Assembly (NCBI RefSeq): GCF_021729845.1 | Contig: NZ_CP063398.1 | Span: 710,001 to 750,237, forward strand | Direction of reading: 5' to 3' | Length of the DNA: 40,237 nt | Origin: Rhizobium sp. SL42 | Lineage (GTDB): Bacteria; Pseudomonadota; Alphaproteobacteria; Rhizobiales; Rhizobiaceae | In this document: positions 9,228 to 20,437 of the stretch, one piece after another | Layout: each line of letters starts with the position of its first letter | How positions within the stretch are numbered: position 1 is the first letter of the stretch | Notes under the pieces: generated by a model | Database searches by the model: none | Told to the model about the DNA's origin: nothing | The model's input: the letters and a program-made list of their open reading frames with translations, nothing else | Translations under genes and position numbers: made by a program

Positions 9228-10124
9228 TCACAACGTCCCCTCACCCGCTTGATCGCGCAGCAGACTGATGATGGCGGAGAAATCCCGCTCGCCGTGCCCA
9301 TTTTGGTTGAACAGGTTGTAGAGTTCAGATGCCTTCGCGCCAAGCGGTGTGATAGCGCCTGTCGCTTGTGCCGCCGCCTGCGACAATTTCAGATCCTTCA
9401 GCATCAAGGCCGCGGCAAAGCCCGGCATGTAGTCGGCATTGGCGGGTGATGTCGGCACGGGGCCGGGAACGGGGCAATAGGTGGTCAGCGACCAGCATTG
9501 CCCTGAAGACACCGACGCAACATCGAAGAGCGCCTGGTGCGATAGTCCGAGTTTTTCGCCCAGGACAAAGGCTTCGCAGACTGCGATCATGCTGATGCCA
9601 AGGATCATGTTGTTGCAGATCTTGGCAGCCTGCCCAGAACTCGCCCCACCGCAAAGAATGATGCGCCTGCCCATCGCCTCGAAAATTGGCTGGGCACCGG
9701 CAAACACATCCGCATCACCTCCGACCATGAAGGTCAGCGTGCCTGCGGCAGCCCCACCTGTGCCGCCGGAGACTGGCGCATCCAACGATGGGCACGCGGC
9801 ACCGGCCGCCATCTCGTGGGCAAGGCGGGCGCTTTCGATGTCGATGGTCGAGCAGTCGATCAGCACTGTCCCGGCCGGCACGGTCCTCACCAGCTCCTGC
9901 CAGACCGAGAGGACATGTTTGCCGGCAGGCAACATCGTGATCACCACCTCGACCCCGTCAACCGCTTCGGCCAGAGACGCGCAGGACGTCACGCCCGCAC
10001 CCTTTGCATCGCTCACAAGTGCGGGCGAGAGATCAAAGCCCCTGACCGAAAAGCCCTTTTTGACCAGATTGACCGCCATGGGGCCGCCCATGTGACCGAG
10101 ACCGATAAAGGCAATGTTTGTCAT
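9228..10124 (-). CDS. mmsB: 3-hydroxyisobutyrate dehydrogenase
   Basis: NAD-dependent oxidation of 3-hydroxyisobutyrate to methylmalonate semialdehyde in valine degradation; 298 residues, normal for the beta-hydroxyacid dehydrogenase family. Seen: N-terminal Rossmann motif GLGHMGGPMAVNL, the substrate-binding motif DAPVSGGTGGAAAGTLTFMVGG, and the catalytic-lysine helix AAKICNNMILG. ATG at 10124 is preceded by AAGGAG at 10 bases; a GTG two codons upstream is the alternative. Last gene of the bkd operon, 96 bases after the E3 gene. The neighbours make the valine-pathway role more likely than tartronate semialdehyde reduction, which related enzymes perform. Confidence 0.9.
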   Translation of the reverse strand: MTNIAFIGLGHMGGPMAVNLVKKGFSVRGFDLSPALVSDAKGAGVTSCASLAEAVDGVEVVITMLPAGKHVLSVWQELVRTVPAGTVLIDCSTIDIESARLAHEMAAGAACPSLDAPVSGGTGGAAAGTLTFMVGGDADVFAGAQPIFEAMGRRIILCGGASSGQAAKICNNMILGISMIAVCEAFVLGEKLGLSHQALFDVASVSSGQCWSLTTYCPVPGPVPTSPANADYMPGFAAALMLKDLKLSQAAAQATGAITPLGAKASELYNLFNQNGHGERDFSAIISLLRDQAGEGTL

Positions 10125-10220
10125 GTCCACTATGCTCCTTACTGTGGTCTGGTAAGCCGGCGCTGTGATCAGGCGGCGTCCGGGCTTGGGATGGATGTGA
10201 CGCGGGCTTAGCTAACGAAC

Positions 10221-11612
10221 TCAGATATGGAGCGCATGGCCAAGGGCCTTCATTGCGGCTTCCTGGAAACCTTCGCTGCGCGTTGGATGCGCATGGATGG
10301 TCGCGGCAATGTCCTCCAGCCGTGCGCCCATTTCGATCGCCAGAGAAAATGCCGCCGACAGCTCCGAAACGGCGAAGCCGACGGCCTGCACCCCGAGGAC
10401 GAGATTGCTGTCGGCACGCGCCACCACGCGGACGAAGCCATCATCCCGGCTTACCGTCATGGCTCGGCCATTCGCGCTGAAGGGAAACTGCCCGACGCGG
10501 ATGTCAAATCCCTGCGCACGCGCCTCGTCCGGCGATAGCCCGACAGCAACGATCTCCGGGTCGGTAAAGCACACCGCCGGAATGCTGCGTTTGTCCCACG
10601 AACGCCTTTTGCCGGCGACGATCTCCGCCACAAGTTCACCCTGTGCCATCGCACGGTGTGCCAGCATCGGTTCGCCAGTCAAATCGCCAATGGCATAGAC
10701 ACCGCGCATCGATGTCCGGCAATGTTCGTCGATACGCAGGAACGGACCGGCACGATCAAGGTCGAGTTCATCCAATCCCAGACCTTTGGTGCGAGGACGG
10801 CGACCGACAGCAACAAGAACCTTGTCGGCAGCAAGGCGGTGTTCTTCACCCGCTGCATCCTTGATCACAAGACCATCATCCGTCAGACCTTTGACCTTGG
10901 TGCTGTTTAGTACCCGCACTCCAAGCGCCGTCAAACGTTTGGCAACCGGCGCGACCAGATCACGATCATACTGCGGCAGGATCTGCTCCCTTGCCTCGAC
11001 GAAAGTCACTTTCGAACCCATTTTGGCGAATGCCGTTCCAAGCTCAACACCAATATAGCCGGCACCAACGACGACGAGTTTTTTGGGCACGGCTGTTAGT
11101 GAAAGCGCCTCTGTGGAGGACATAACCGATCCGCCGAAGGCAAGCCCCGGAAGGTCAACCGGCTCGGAGCCCGTTGCGATCACCACCGCTTGAGCGCGGA
11201 TGGTCTGGATACCGGTTTCCGTCTCGACCTCGACCGTTTTTCCGTCTCGGAAACGCGCGCGTCCATGGACGATCTTGACCTTGGCCCTTGCCAGAAGCGC
11301 CAGCACGCCGCTGTTCAGACGGGCAACGATTCCGTCCTTCCAGGCGACTGTCCTGGCAAGATCAAGCCCTGCACTTTCAACACTGATGCCGAGCGGGCTG
11401 CTGAGCCCCACCATGTGGCTGACATTGTCATACTCCTCCGCAGCGTGGATCAGCGCCTTGGACGGGATACAGCCGATATTCAGGCAGGTGCCGCCTGCCC
11501 TTTCGGCTTCGACAATCACCGTATCGACCCCCAATTGCCCGGCACGAATGGCGCAGGTATAGCCGCCGGGGCCGGCACCGATGACCAGAAGTTTGCAGAT
11601 GATCTCTTTCAT
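10221..11612 (-). CDS. lpdV: Dihydrolipoyl dehydrogenase (E3) of the branched-chain complex
   Basis: Flavoprotein that reoxidises dihydrolipoyl groups on E2 with NAD+; 463 residues. Motifs in order: FAD-binding [19 protein letters not shown], redox disulfide Cys43/Cys48 in [15 protein letters not shown]-binding [19 protein letters not shown], and the catalytic base motif HAHPTRSEG (His440/His442) near the C-terminus. It follows the E2 gene by 3 bases and lies in the branched-chain 2-oxoacid dehydrogenase operon, so it is most likely the dedicated E3 rather than the housekeeping enzyme of pyruvate or 2-oxoglutarate dehydrogenase. The symbol rests on this context. Confidence 0.94.
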   Translation of the reverse strand: MKEIICKLLVIGAGPGGYTCAIRAGQLGVDTVIVEAERAGGTCLNIGCIPSKALIHAAEEYDNVSHMVGLSSPLGISVESAGLDLARTVAWKDGIVARLNSGVLALLARAKVKIVHGRARFRDGKTVEVETETGIQTIRAQAVVIATGSEPVDLPGLAFGGSVMSSTEALSLTAVPKKLVVVGAGYIGVELGTAFAKMGSKVTFVEAREQILPQYDRDLVAPVAKRLTALGVRVLNSTKVKGLTDDGLVIKDAAGEEHRLAADKVLVAVGRRPRTKGLGLDELDLDRAGPFLRIDEHCRTSMRGVYAIGDLTGEPMLAHRAMAQGELVAEIVAGKRRSWDKRSIPAVCFTDPEIVAVGLSPDEARAQGFDIRVGQFPFSANGRAMTVSRDDGFVRVVARADSNLVLGVQAVGFAVSELSAAFSLAIEMGARLEDIAATIHAHPTRSEGFQEAAMKALGHALHI

Positions 11613-11615
11613 GGC

Positions 11616-12911
11616 TCAACTCTCGATGAACAACAGCGCGGGGGTCTCAAGCAAAGCCTTGATGCGCTGGATAAAGCTTGCCGCATCAAAGCCGTCCACA
11701 ACCCGATGATCGAAGCTGGACGACAGGTTCATCATCTTGCGGGCAACGAACCGGCGCCCATCCCAGATAGGCCGCATCACGATCTTGTTGACACCGACTA
11801 TCGCGACTTCCGGGTAGTTGATGATCGGCGTTGTCGCGATCCCGCCCAACGCACCGAGCGAAGTAATGGTTATCGTTGAACCGGAGAGTTCTTCGCGCAG
11901 CGCAGAGCCTGATCTTGCAGCCTCCGCAACACGCATCAGTTCGGCGGCACAGTCCCAGATGCTGCGAGCCTCCGCATGACGCACAACCGGGACCGTGAGG
12001 CCGGTGGACGTCTGGGTGGCCACGCCGATATGCACGCCACCATGCCTGGTGATGATACCGGCATCGTCGTCGAAGGTAGCGTTGATGCCAGGCTGCTCGG
12101 CGCAAGTCTTCACCATGGCCCGCATCAGGAACGGCAGAAGAGTCAGCTTCGGCTGGTCCTGCTTGCGGTTGCCGTTCATCGTCTCGCGCAGGAGCTCCAG
12201 ATCGGTGACATCGATCTCTTCCACATAGGTGATATGAGGAATACGTGCGGCGGCCCGCGTCATTTTCTCCGAGATACGCCGACGCAGACCGGTAACCTTG
12301 ATCTCCTCGAATGTCGTATTCCTGGCCAGCGCCTTTGCCGATACAGGCAAATCGGCGCCACGCACAACAAACCGGTCAAGATCGTCATGGGTAATGCGGC
12401 CGGCAGGCCCTGTGCCTAGAACCTGGCGCAGATCAATGCCGCCTTCCTGTGCTCTCAAGCGGACCGCCGGCGACGCAACCGGCTTTACAGGAGCAGGAGA
12501 TACGGGATGAGTTTCAACCGGCTTTGCCCGGCGCTGATCTTTCGCAATCGACGGGACCGGTTTTTCCTCCACCACGCCGCTCGGCTGATTTTCAATCGTA
12601 CTCATCGTGGACGCCTCGACGCCTACCGGCGCGGATGCGCCAGTTCCGTCGTCCGCGGCCTCTCCATCGCCAGCGACCTCAATGCGCAGCAGCGGTGCCT
12701 TGACGGCAATCGTATCGCCGACCTCGGCACCAAGCCAGCGCACTATGCCATTGACCGGAGACGGGATTTCGACCGTTGCCTTGTCCGTCATTACTGCCGC
12801 GAGAACCATGTCCTCTCGGACCGGATCGCCGGGTTTGACATGCCATTCGACAAGTTCCGCCTCGGCGACGCCCTCGCCCACATCCGGCATCTTGATGATG
12901 AATTCTGCCAT
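11616..12911 (-). CDS. bkdB: Branched-chain 2-oxoacid dehydrogenase E2 (acyltransferase)
   Basis: Core of the branched-chain 2-oxoacid dehydrogenase, transferring the acyl group from lipoamide to CoA; 431 residues. Domains: one lipoyl domain at residues 1-77 with the lipoylated Lys44 in MTDKATVEIP, a Pro/Ala-rich linker, a peripheral subunit-binding domain around ASPAVRLRAQEGGIDL and GTGPAGRITHDDLDRF, and the catalytic domain with His402/Asp406 in DHRVVDG. The MPDVGEGVAEAELVEW start is characteristic of branched-chain E2 proteins. ATG at 12911 lies 2 bases after the E1beta stop; a GTG two codons earlier overlaps that stop. Confidence 0.94.
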   Translation of the reverse strand: MAEFIIKMPDVGEGVAEAELVEWHVKPGDPVREDMVLAAVMTDKATVEIPSPVNGIVRWLGAEVGDTIAVKAPLLRIEVAGDGEAADDGTGASAPVGVEASTMSTIENQPSGVVEEKPVPSIAKDQRRAKPVETHPVSPAPVKPVASPAVRLRAQEGGIDLRQVLGTGPAGRITHDDLDRFVVRGADLPVSAKALARNTTFEEIKVTGLRRRISEKMTRAAARIPHITYVEEIDVTDLELLRETMNGNRKQDQPKLTLLPFLMRAMVKTCAEQPGINATFDDDAGIITRHGGVHIGVATQTSTGLTVPVVRHAEARSIWDCAAELMRVAEAARSGSALREELSGSTITITSLGALGGIATTPIINYPEVAIVGVNKIVMRPIWDGRRFVARKMMNLSSSFDHRVVDGFDAASFIQRIKALLETPALLFIES

Positions 12912-12913
12912 GC

Positions 12914-13927
12914 TCACGCCCCCATCACGTCAACAAGTGCGCGCCCGACCCGGGCTGGGCCTGGAAAATAGTCCCATTCCTGGGCGTGCGGATAAGGGGT
13001 ATCCCAGCCGGTCACACGAACGATGGGCGCTTCCAGGTGATAAAAGCAGTGCTGCTGGACCAGAGCCGCCACCTCGGCGCCGAAGCCCGATGTCAAGGTT
13101 GCCTCGTGCACGACAACGCAGCGGCCTGTCTTGTTCACCGATTGAACAATGGTGTCGAGATCAAGCGGCAAAAGGCTGCGCAGGTCGATCACCTCTGCAT
13201 CGACACCGGTTTCTTCTGCCGCCGCCAGAGCGACATGAACCATGGTGCCATAGGCAATGACTGTTACGGCGCTGCCAGGCTTGCGAATTTCCGCCTTCCC
13301 GATCGGAATGCTGAAGTGACCTTCCGGCACCTCGCCAAGATCATGTTTCGACCAGGGGGTGACCGGTTTTTCGTGATGACCGTCGAAAGGGCCATTGTAG
13401 AGTCGCTTCGGCTCCAGAAAGATCACCGGGTCCGGATCCTCGATCGAGGCGATCAACAGACCCTTGGCATCATAAGGGTTTGAGGGGACGACAACCTTCA
13501 GTCCGCAGACGTGGGTGAACAGCGCTTCCGGGCTCTGGCTGTGTGTCTGGCCGCCGAAAATGCCCCCGCCCGTCGGCATGCGCAGGACGATCGGGCAGGT
13601 AAAGTCGCCGTTCGAGCGATAGCGGATGCGGGCGGCTTCCTGCGTGATCTGGTCGTAGGCCGGATACATGTAGTCGGCGAACTGGATCTCCACGCAAGGC
13701 TTCAAACCATAAGCCGCCATGCCGATCGCCGTACCGACGATGCCGCTTTCACTGATCGGCGCATCAAAGCAGCGCGTCTTGCCGTATTTCGCCTGCAGGC
13801 CTTGCGTGCAGCGAAAGACTCCACCGAAATAGCCGACATCTTCGCCGAACACCACGACATCGTCATCGCGTTCCATCGAGACATCCATGGCGCTGCGCAC
13901 AGCCTCGATCATCGTCATTCTGGCCAT
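12914..13927 (-). CDS. bkdA2: Branched-chain 2-oxoacid dehydrogenase E1 beta
   Basis: Beta subunit of the thiamine-diphosphate-dependent E1, which with the alpha subunit decarboxylates the 2-oxo acids of Val, Leu and Ile; 337 residues. Typical stretches are FGEDVGYFGGVFRCTQGLQAKYG, AFDAPISESGIVGTAIGMA-like sequence (here FDAPISESGIVGTAIGMAAY), EIQFADYMYPAYDQI and the C-terminal VTGWDTPYPHAQEWDYFP. The start was set at ATG 13927, one base after the E1alpha stop and behind an AGGAGG inside the end of that gene; the frame continues open upstream but only as overlap with E1alpha. Confidence 0.95.
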   Translation of the reverse strand: MARMTMIEAVRSAMDVSMERDDDVVVFGEDVGYFGGVFRCTQGLQAKYGKTRCFDAPISESGIVGTAIGMAAYGLKPCVEIQFADYMYPAYDQITQEAARIRYRSNGDFTCPIVLRMPTGGGIFGGQTHSQSPEALFTHVCGLKVVVPSNPYDAKGLLIASIEDPDPVIFLEPKRLYNGPFDGHHEKPVTPWSKHDLGEVPEGHFSIPIGKAEIRKPGSAVTVIAYGTMVHVALAAAEETGVDAEVIDLRSLLPLDLDTIVQSVNKTGRCVVVHEATLTSGFGAEVAALVQQHCFYHLEAPIVRVTGWDTPYPHAQEWDYFPGPARVGRALVDVMGA

Positions 13928-13928
13928 T

Positions 13929-16360
<2,432 letters not shown>

Positions 16361-16384
16361 GAACGGGTCTCCTCCCCAGCGAAC

Positions 16385-17572
16385 TCAGATCCGCTCAATC
16401 GCAATCGCTGTCGCCTCGCCGCCGCCAATGCACAATGTGGCCATGCCGCGCTTCAGGTCACGGTTGCGCAGTGCTGATAGAAGCGTGACGATGATGCGCG
16501 CACCGGACGCGCCGATCGGGTGGCCGAGCGCACAGGCTCCACCATGTATGTTCACCTTGTCATGCGGCAGATCGAGATCGCGCATGGCGGCCATGGCAAC
16601 GACGGCAAAGGCCTCGTTGATCTCGAACAGGTCCACATCCTTCAACTGCCAACCTGTCCGCGCGCAAAGCTTCTGGAGCGCCCCGATTGGCGCCGTTGCA
16701 AAGAGGTTCGGGGCCTGGGCATGGGTGGCATGACCAATGATTGTGGCCAGGGGCACGAGGCCTTGTTTTTCCGCTTCGCGACGGCGCATCAGCACCAGAG
16801 CGGCAGCGCCATCAGAAATCGAGCTGGCATTGGCCGCCGTGACCGTTCCATTGTCGCGAAAGGCGGGCTTCAGGCTGGGGATCTTGTCGAGCTTCGCTCT
16901 GCCGATCTGCTCATCGCAGTCGACTATCTTGCCAGCCTTTCCAGCATTGGCGGAGATCGGCACGATTTCGTCAACGAAAAGCCCCGTGTCACGCGCCTCT
17001 TGTGCCCGCGTGAGTGAGGCAATGGCAAACTCATCCTGCGCGGACCGGGTAAACTGATAGGCTTCAGCACAATCTTCGGCAAACGTGCCCATGAGCCGGC
17101 CTTTGTCATAGGCATCCTCAAGGCCATCGAGAAACATATGGTCGATCACGCGGCCGTGCCCGAGGCGATAGCCTGCGCGGGCCCGATCAAGCAGATAGGG
17201 CGCATTGCTCATGCTTTCCATGCCGCCGGCAACGATAGTATCGGCAGTTCCGGCGACAATCAGGTCATGGGCCAGCATGACCGCTTTCATACCCGAACCG
17301 CACATCTTGTTGACCGTGCTTGCGCCTGCAGTCAGGGGAAGGCCTGCGCCGAGGGCGGCCTGCCGCGCAGGCGCCTGTCCCAGTCCTGCTGCCAATACAC
17401 ATCCGAAAACAACCTCTTGCACCGCCTCGACCGGAAGCTGACTGTGCTGCATGGCAGCGCGGATTGCGGCAGATCCAAGCTCGGGCGCAGAAAGATCCTT
17501 GAGATCTCCTTGAAACGCGCCAAGCGCCGTACGGCTGCAACCGACGATGACAATCGGGTCTGGCTGCATCAT
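16385..17572 (-). CDS. Acetyl-CoA C-acyltransferase (thiolase)
   Basis: Thiolase of 395 residues cleaving a 3-oxoacyl-CoA with CoA. The catalytic set is present: Cys91 in NKMCGSGMKA, His351 in ALGHPIGASGAR and Cys381 in LCIGGGEATAIAIE. In a branched-chain operon the likely substrate is 2-methylacetoacetyl-CoA from isoleucine, or acetoacetyl-CoA from leucine; sequence alone does not decide. The start was set to ATG 17572, which overlaps the stop of a small upstream ORF as ATGA. Its own Shine-Dalgarno is weak (a G run about 8 bases upstream), consistent with coupling to that leader. The open frame upstream of this ATG shows no thiolase sequence. Confidence 0.92.
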   Translation of the reverse strand: MMQPDPIVIVGCSRTALGAFQGDLKDLSAPELGSAAIRAAMQHSQLPVEAVQEVVFGCVLAAGLGQAPARQAALGAGLPLTAGASTVNKMCGSGMKAVMLAHDLIVAGTADTIVAGGMESMSNAPYLLDRARAGYRLGHGRVIDHMFLDGLEDAYDKGRLMGTFAEDCAEAYQFTRSAQDEFAIASLTRAQEARDTGLFVDEIVPISANAGKAGKIVDCDEQIGRAKLDKIPSLKPAFRDNGTVTAANASSISDGAAALVLMRRREAEKQGLVPLATIIGHATHAQAPNLFATAPIGALQKLCARTGWQLKDVDLFEINEAFAVVAMAAMRDLDLPHDKVNIHGGACALGHPIGASGARIIVTLLSALRNRDLKRGMATLCIGGGEATAIAIERI

Positions 17573-17727
17573 CGACAACCCCCAACAGGTCGCCATGATC
17601 TGGCTCGAATTCCGGGATGTTGTCGAGGAAGCCAAAGTATCAGAAACCCTGCCGCAGGGGTCGGGGTTGTGCGTGATCCAGACACGCCTTGTGCCGGAAC
17701 ACAGGCCGCCATTCCAATCGCAGACAT
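17569..17727 (-). CDS. Possible 52-residue leader ORF before the thiolase gene
   Basis: Small ORF starting MSAIGMAACVPAQG, unlike any family I recognise. Its ATG has the best ribosome binding site of the region (AGGAGG with 7-base spacing), and its stop TGA overlaps the thiolase ATG as ATGA. This arrangement would couple translation of the operon's first enzyme to the leader. The ORF could also be a decayed N-terminal remnant or a chance reading frame; its residue composition (many Arg, Pro, Trp) is not strongly protein-like. The Shine-Dalgarno and overlap are what support it. Confidence 0.35.
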   Translation of the reverse strand: MSAIGMAACVPAQGVSGSRTTPTPAAGFLILWLPRQHPGIRARSWRPVGGCR

Positions 17728-17842
17728 GATCAAACCTCCTCCGCTGACCATATTGCGGGATCCTACGCCGACGCGCTATTGTAATCCATGACTGAACTGT
17801 CCTTCATTTTTCGGCCAGTTTTGCCATAAGAGAAAGTGACAA
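17728..17842. promoter_or_regulatory. Divergent promoter region, bkd operon / AraC regulator
   Basis: The start sites for both the catabolic operon and the AraC-family gene should lie here, together with the regulator's operator if it controls the operon. The stretch around 17770-17830 is relatively AT-rich (for example TATTGTAATCC and TCATTTTTCGG). No clear repeated operator was identified by eye. Confidence 0.4.
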
Positions 17843-18883
17843 ATGGCTGACTTCGACCGGCGCATGATCTCGTCCTCCTTCGTTGAAGAGGCACTCGATT
17901 GCCTGAAGCGGGCCGGCAAACCAACGGCGCCCGTGCTGGCCGCGCTGGGACTGCCGCCGGTGGTAGATCAGGCGATTTCGGCGGAACGCTACGGCGCACT
18001 GTGGCTGGCCATTGCCGCGGAGGTTGATGACGAATTCTTCGGGATGGCGGGGCGGGCGATGCCGCATGGCAGTTTCACGCTGCTGTGCCATTGTGTACTA
18101 CATGCAAAAACGCTGGAGCAGGCGCTTCGACGCGCTCTTCGCTTTCTGACCATCGTGCTTGAAGATCCGATCGGCGAACTCGTCATCCGCGACGGGCTTG
18201 CCGAGATCATCCTGACCGACAAGGGCGAAGCGCGCCCGGCCTTTGCCTACCGCACATATTGGATCCTGCTGCACGGCATTGCCTGTTGGCTGGTCGGGCG
18301 GCGCATTGCGATCCGCAGCGTGGATTTTCGTTGTGCCGAACCGAAACAGGGAGCCGACTACCGATTGTTCTTTGGAGCACCGGTGCTTTTTTCCAGACCT
18401 GTCAGCCGGCTTGCCTTTGATCGCACGGTGTTGAAACTGCCGATTGCCCGGACGGAGCAAGCGCTGAAACAGTTCCTCCGCGGGGCTCCGGCCAACATTC
18501 TCCTGCGTTATCGATACGATGCCGGCCTGGCCGCCGCCATGCGTCGGCATCTGCGCTATACTCCGCCCGCCGACTGGGGAAGTTTCGAGAATATTGCCGC
18601 TCAGATGCGTAAGTCACCATCGACGCTACGCCATCGCCTGCATGCAGAAGGTCAGAGTTTTGCGGCGATCAAGGAGGAAATCCGCCGAGATATGGCCATC
18701 GAGCTTCTGTCAACCGGGACGATGCGCATCAGTGACGTCGCAACGGGTCTGGGTTTTGCCGAACCGAGCGCGTTTCACCGTGCATTCAAGAGCTGGATGG
18801 GTCAGACGCCGACGCAATACAGACGCGCCCACGCAACGCTGCCGGAAAAGAACGACCGAAAGATCCGCTCTGGAGACGTCTGA
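17843..18883 (+). CDS. AraC-family transcriptional regulator
   Basis: DNA-binding regulator of 346 residues. The N-terminal two thirds resemble the ligand-binding domain of the OruR/ArgR-like branch (Arabinose_bd type), with the marks MPHGSFTLLCHCVLHAKTLEQALRRALRF and FGAPVLFSRPVSRLAFD. The C-terminal ~95 residues hold the double helix-turn-helix: MRKSPSTLRHRLHAEGQSFAAIKEEIRRDMA and ISDVATGLGFAEPSAFHRAFKSWMGQTPTQYRR. It diverges from the thiolase-led operon across about 270 bases, so local control of branched-chain degradation is the simplest guess, with a pathway intermediate as the ligand. A weak GAGAAAG precedes the ATG. Confidence 0.9.
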   Translation: MADFDRRMISSSFVEEALDCLKRAGKPTAPVLAALGLPPVVDQAISAERYGALWLAIAAEVDDEFFGMAGRAMPHGSFTLLCHCVLHAKTLEQALRRALRFLTIVLEDPIGELVIRDGLAEIILTDKGEARPAFAYRTYWILLHGIACWLVGRRIAIRSVDFRCAEPKQGADYRLFFGAPVLFSRPVSRLAFDRTVLKLPIARTEQALKQFLRGAPANILLRYRYDAGLAAAMRRHLRYTPPADWGSFENIAAQMRKSPSTLRHRLHAEGQSFAAIKEEIRRDMAIELLSTGTMRISDVATGLGFAEPSAFHRAFKSWMGQTPTQYRRAHATLPEKNDRKIRSGDV

Positions 18884-18909
18884 AACGAGTTGATCTCAAC
18901 GCGCCTCAG

Positions 18910-19128
18910 TTACAGCGCGTCATTCTGAACCGGCTTGGCTTCGACTTCGCCGTGCGCAGTTGCGTCTTCTGTCGCTGTTTGCCGATCGAACAGATGCGGC
19001 GCGTCCGCTTCCGCCGCACGGACCAGCGCTTTCAGATCGGTATTACCCCAGATGGAGCCGGCGCGCGCGTCATGCTGACGACGTCCCGATTTGAATTCGA
19101 CGACAAATTTCTGTTGTGGTGTTTTCAT
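18910..19128 (-). CDS. Small protein associated with SyrB-like genes
   Basis: 72-residue protein beginning MKTPQQKFVVEFKSGRRQ, with a conserved-looking core SIWGNTDLKALVRAAEADAPHLF and an acidic C-terminus. It is soluble with no signal peptide or membrane helix. I recall similar small proteins beside SyrB-like genes in Rhizobiaceae, but no function is established. It follows the second SyrB-like gene by 28 bases, probably in the same transcript, and is convergent with the AraC gene. Confidence 0.7.
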   Translation of the reverse strand: MKTPQQKFVVEFKSGRRQHDARAGSIWGNTDLKALVRAAEADAPHLFDRQTATEDATAHGEVEAKPVQNDAL

Positions 19129-19156
19129 ATGACCCGTCTTCGCAAAAACAACAGCC

Positions 19157-19843
19157 TCAAGGACGATCGAAGCGACTGAGCAACCTCGTCAGATGTGCGT
19201 TTTGCATCTTGAGCTTTTCCGCCAACAGGCGTTTCAGCTTTCGCACGTCTTCGTCAAGGCTTTCCATCTCGACAATCACAGGATCACGTGACGACGCAGG
19301 CTGAATTGCTGAAGCCGGTGTATTGGCGTCAGCGTTGCCGACATGCGCAGCCGATCCGGGTTTGACGCGCGACCTCCCTTTCAGCTTCGCGCTTGCCGCT
19401 GGCGATACTTCTGTCTCAACCGAGCTCGGTGCAGCATCCTTTGCCACGGGCTGAGCAACAACATCTCGCGCCGGTGAGCGCCGCGTTCCGGCATTCGCAG
19501 TACCCGACTTTCGCCGACCTGGTCGCGAAACCTCGCTTGCGGGAGCGATGCCAGCGGCCTTGCTCAGGTCGTCGGCCGTGCTCACCGCAATCGACGGTTC
19601 GTCCTCATCGTCTGATGAGACTTGCTGATCGATGGTATCCGGCAGCGTCTCAAGCGACGGTACTGCAAGCGCATCCTCGACCTGATCGGCAGCGGGCTCA
19701 TCCACATCGTCTTGGAGCTTGTCTTCTGGCACGTCCGCCAATGCCACAGCAGGCGCCGCCTCTGGCGCCTCCACCGGCGCTTTGTCTCTAGGCTGGCGTG
19801 AAGCCAGATCGGCAAGAAATCTCCAAGGGGATCTCATCAACAT
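19157..19843 (-). CDS. SyrB-like protein, long form with acidic linker
   Basis: Protein of 228 residues that is mostly low-complexity. After a short N-terminus (MLMRSPWRFLADLASRQ) comes a long acidic Ala/Asp/Val-rich region, then a basic Ser/Arg/Ala-rich stretch. Only the last ~35 residues look folded: a heptad helix LDEDVRKLKRLLAEKLKMQN followed by AHLTRLLSRFDRP. That tail matches the C-terminus of the upstream SyrB-like protein (LAEKLRLENADLRNRL), marking the two as paralogues sharing one zipper. The start is at ATG 19843 or, with better spacing from GGAGG, two codons later. Role probably regulatory by analogy to SyrB of Sinorhizobium meliloti; uncertain. Confidence 0.65.
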   Translation of the reverse strand: MLMRSPWRFLADLASRQPRDKAPVEAPEAAPAVALADVPEDKLQDDVDEPAADQVEDALAVPSLETLPDTIDQQVSSDDEDEPSIAVSTADDLSKAAGIAPASEVSRPGRRKSGTANAGTRRSPARDVVAQPVAKDAAPSSVETEVSPAASAKLKGRSRVKPGSAAHVGNADANTPASAIQPASSRDPVIVEMESLDEDVRKLKRLLAEKLKMQNAHLTRLLSRFDRP

Positions 19844-19996
19844 AGTCCTCCAGCAATCTGCACTGCGATTTCGCGGCAGGGTTCATTTCCGGGTTCGCAA
19901 CACCAACCCGGAAATGTCGACTGACAGTGATCTAGCGCACAAGCGCGATGTCGCAACCGCTCCGTGCCACCTCGATCTGATTGGGTCTGATGAACC

Positions 19997-20437
19997 TCAG
20001 GCGCGACCAAGCCGGTTGCGCAGGTCGGCATTTTCCAGGCGCAGCTTTTCTGCAAGCGCCTTGCGGAGCTGCTTGTTTTCTTCTTCAAGCTGGATGAGGT
20101 CGGCAAACTCATCGCCCGTCGAGACGGTTGCCGGCGCCTTCGATGCCTTTGCTGGAGCCTTCTTGGCCACCTGCTTTGGCGAGGTCACCTTTATGAGATC
20201 CTTCGTCGCGGGCTTTGCGACCGCTTCCGTTTCACCACGTTTGCCGCGCTTGACCGGTGCAGCCTTTGCCGGCGCAACCTTGGCCGGCGCAGCTTCCGGC
20301 TTCGCCTTTGCAGCCGCAACTTTCGCGGGTTCAGAGGCCGCCTTCGGCTTGTTCGGGCCACGGGTCTTTTTGATCTTAACCGGCGTATCCGTCACCGCAA
20401 CTTCAGCAACGGCACCTGCATTGTTTTCATCAGCCAT
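19997..20437 (-). CDS. SyrB-like transcriptional regulator
   Basis: 146-residue protein beginning MADENNAGAVAEVAV, the start expected of SyrB-like proteins of rhizobia. SyrB of Sinorhizobium meliloti represses syrM, a LysR-type gene of the nodulation/exopolysaccharide circuit. The middle is Lys/Ala/Pro-rich with repeated AKxA-type units, histone-H1-like, and suits nonspecific DNA binding. The C-terminus is a leucine-zipper-like helix (FADLIQLEEENKQLRKALAE, then KLRLENADLRNRL). A strong ribosome binding site (AGGAGA, 5 bases before ATG) supports the start. It diverges from the photolyase gene and precedes the long SyrB-like gene by 153 bases. The target here is unknown; syrM is not in the window. 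Confidence 0.8.
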   Translation of the reverse strand: MADENNAGAVAEVAVTDTPVKIKKTRGPNKPKAASEPAKVAAAKAKPEAAPAKVAPAKAAPVKRGKRGETEAVAKPATKDLIKVTSPKQVAKKAPAKASKAPATVSTGDEFADLIQLEEENKQLRKALAEKLRLENADLRNRLGRA

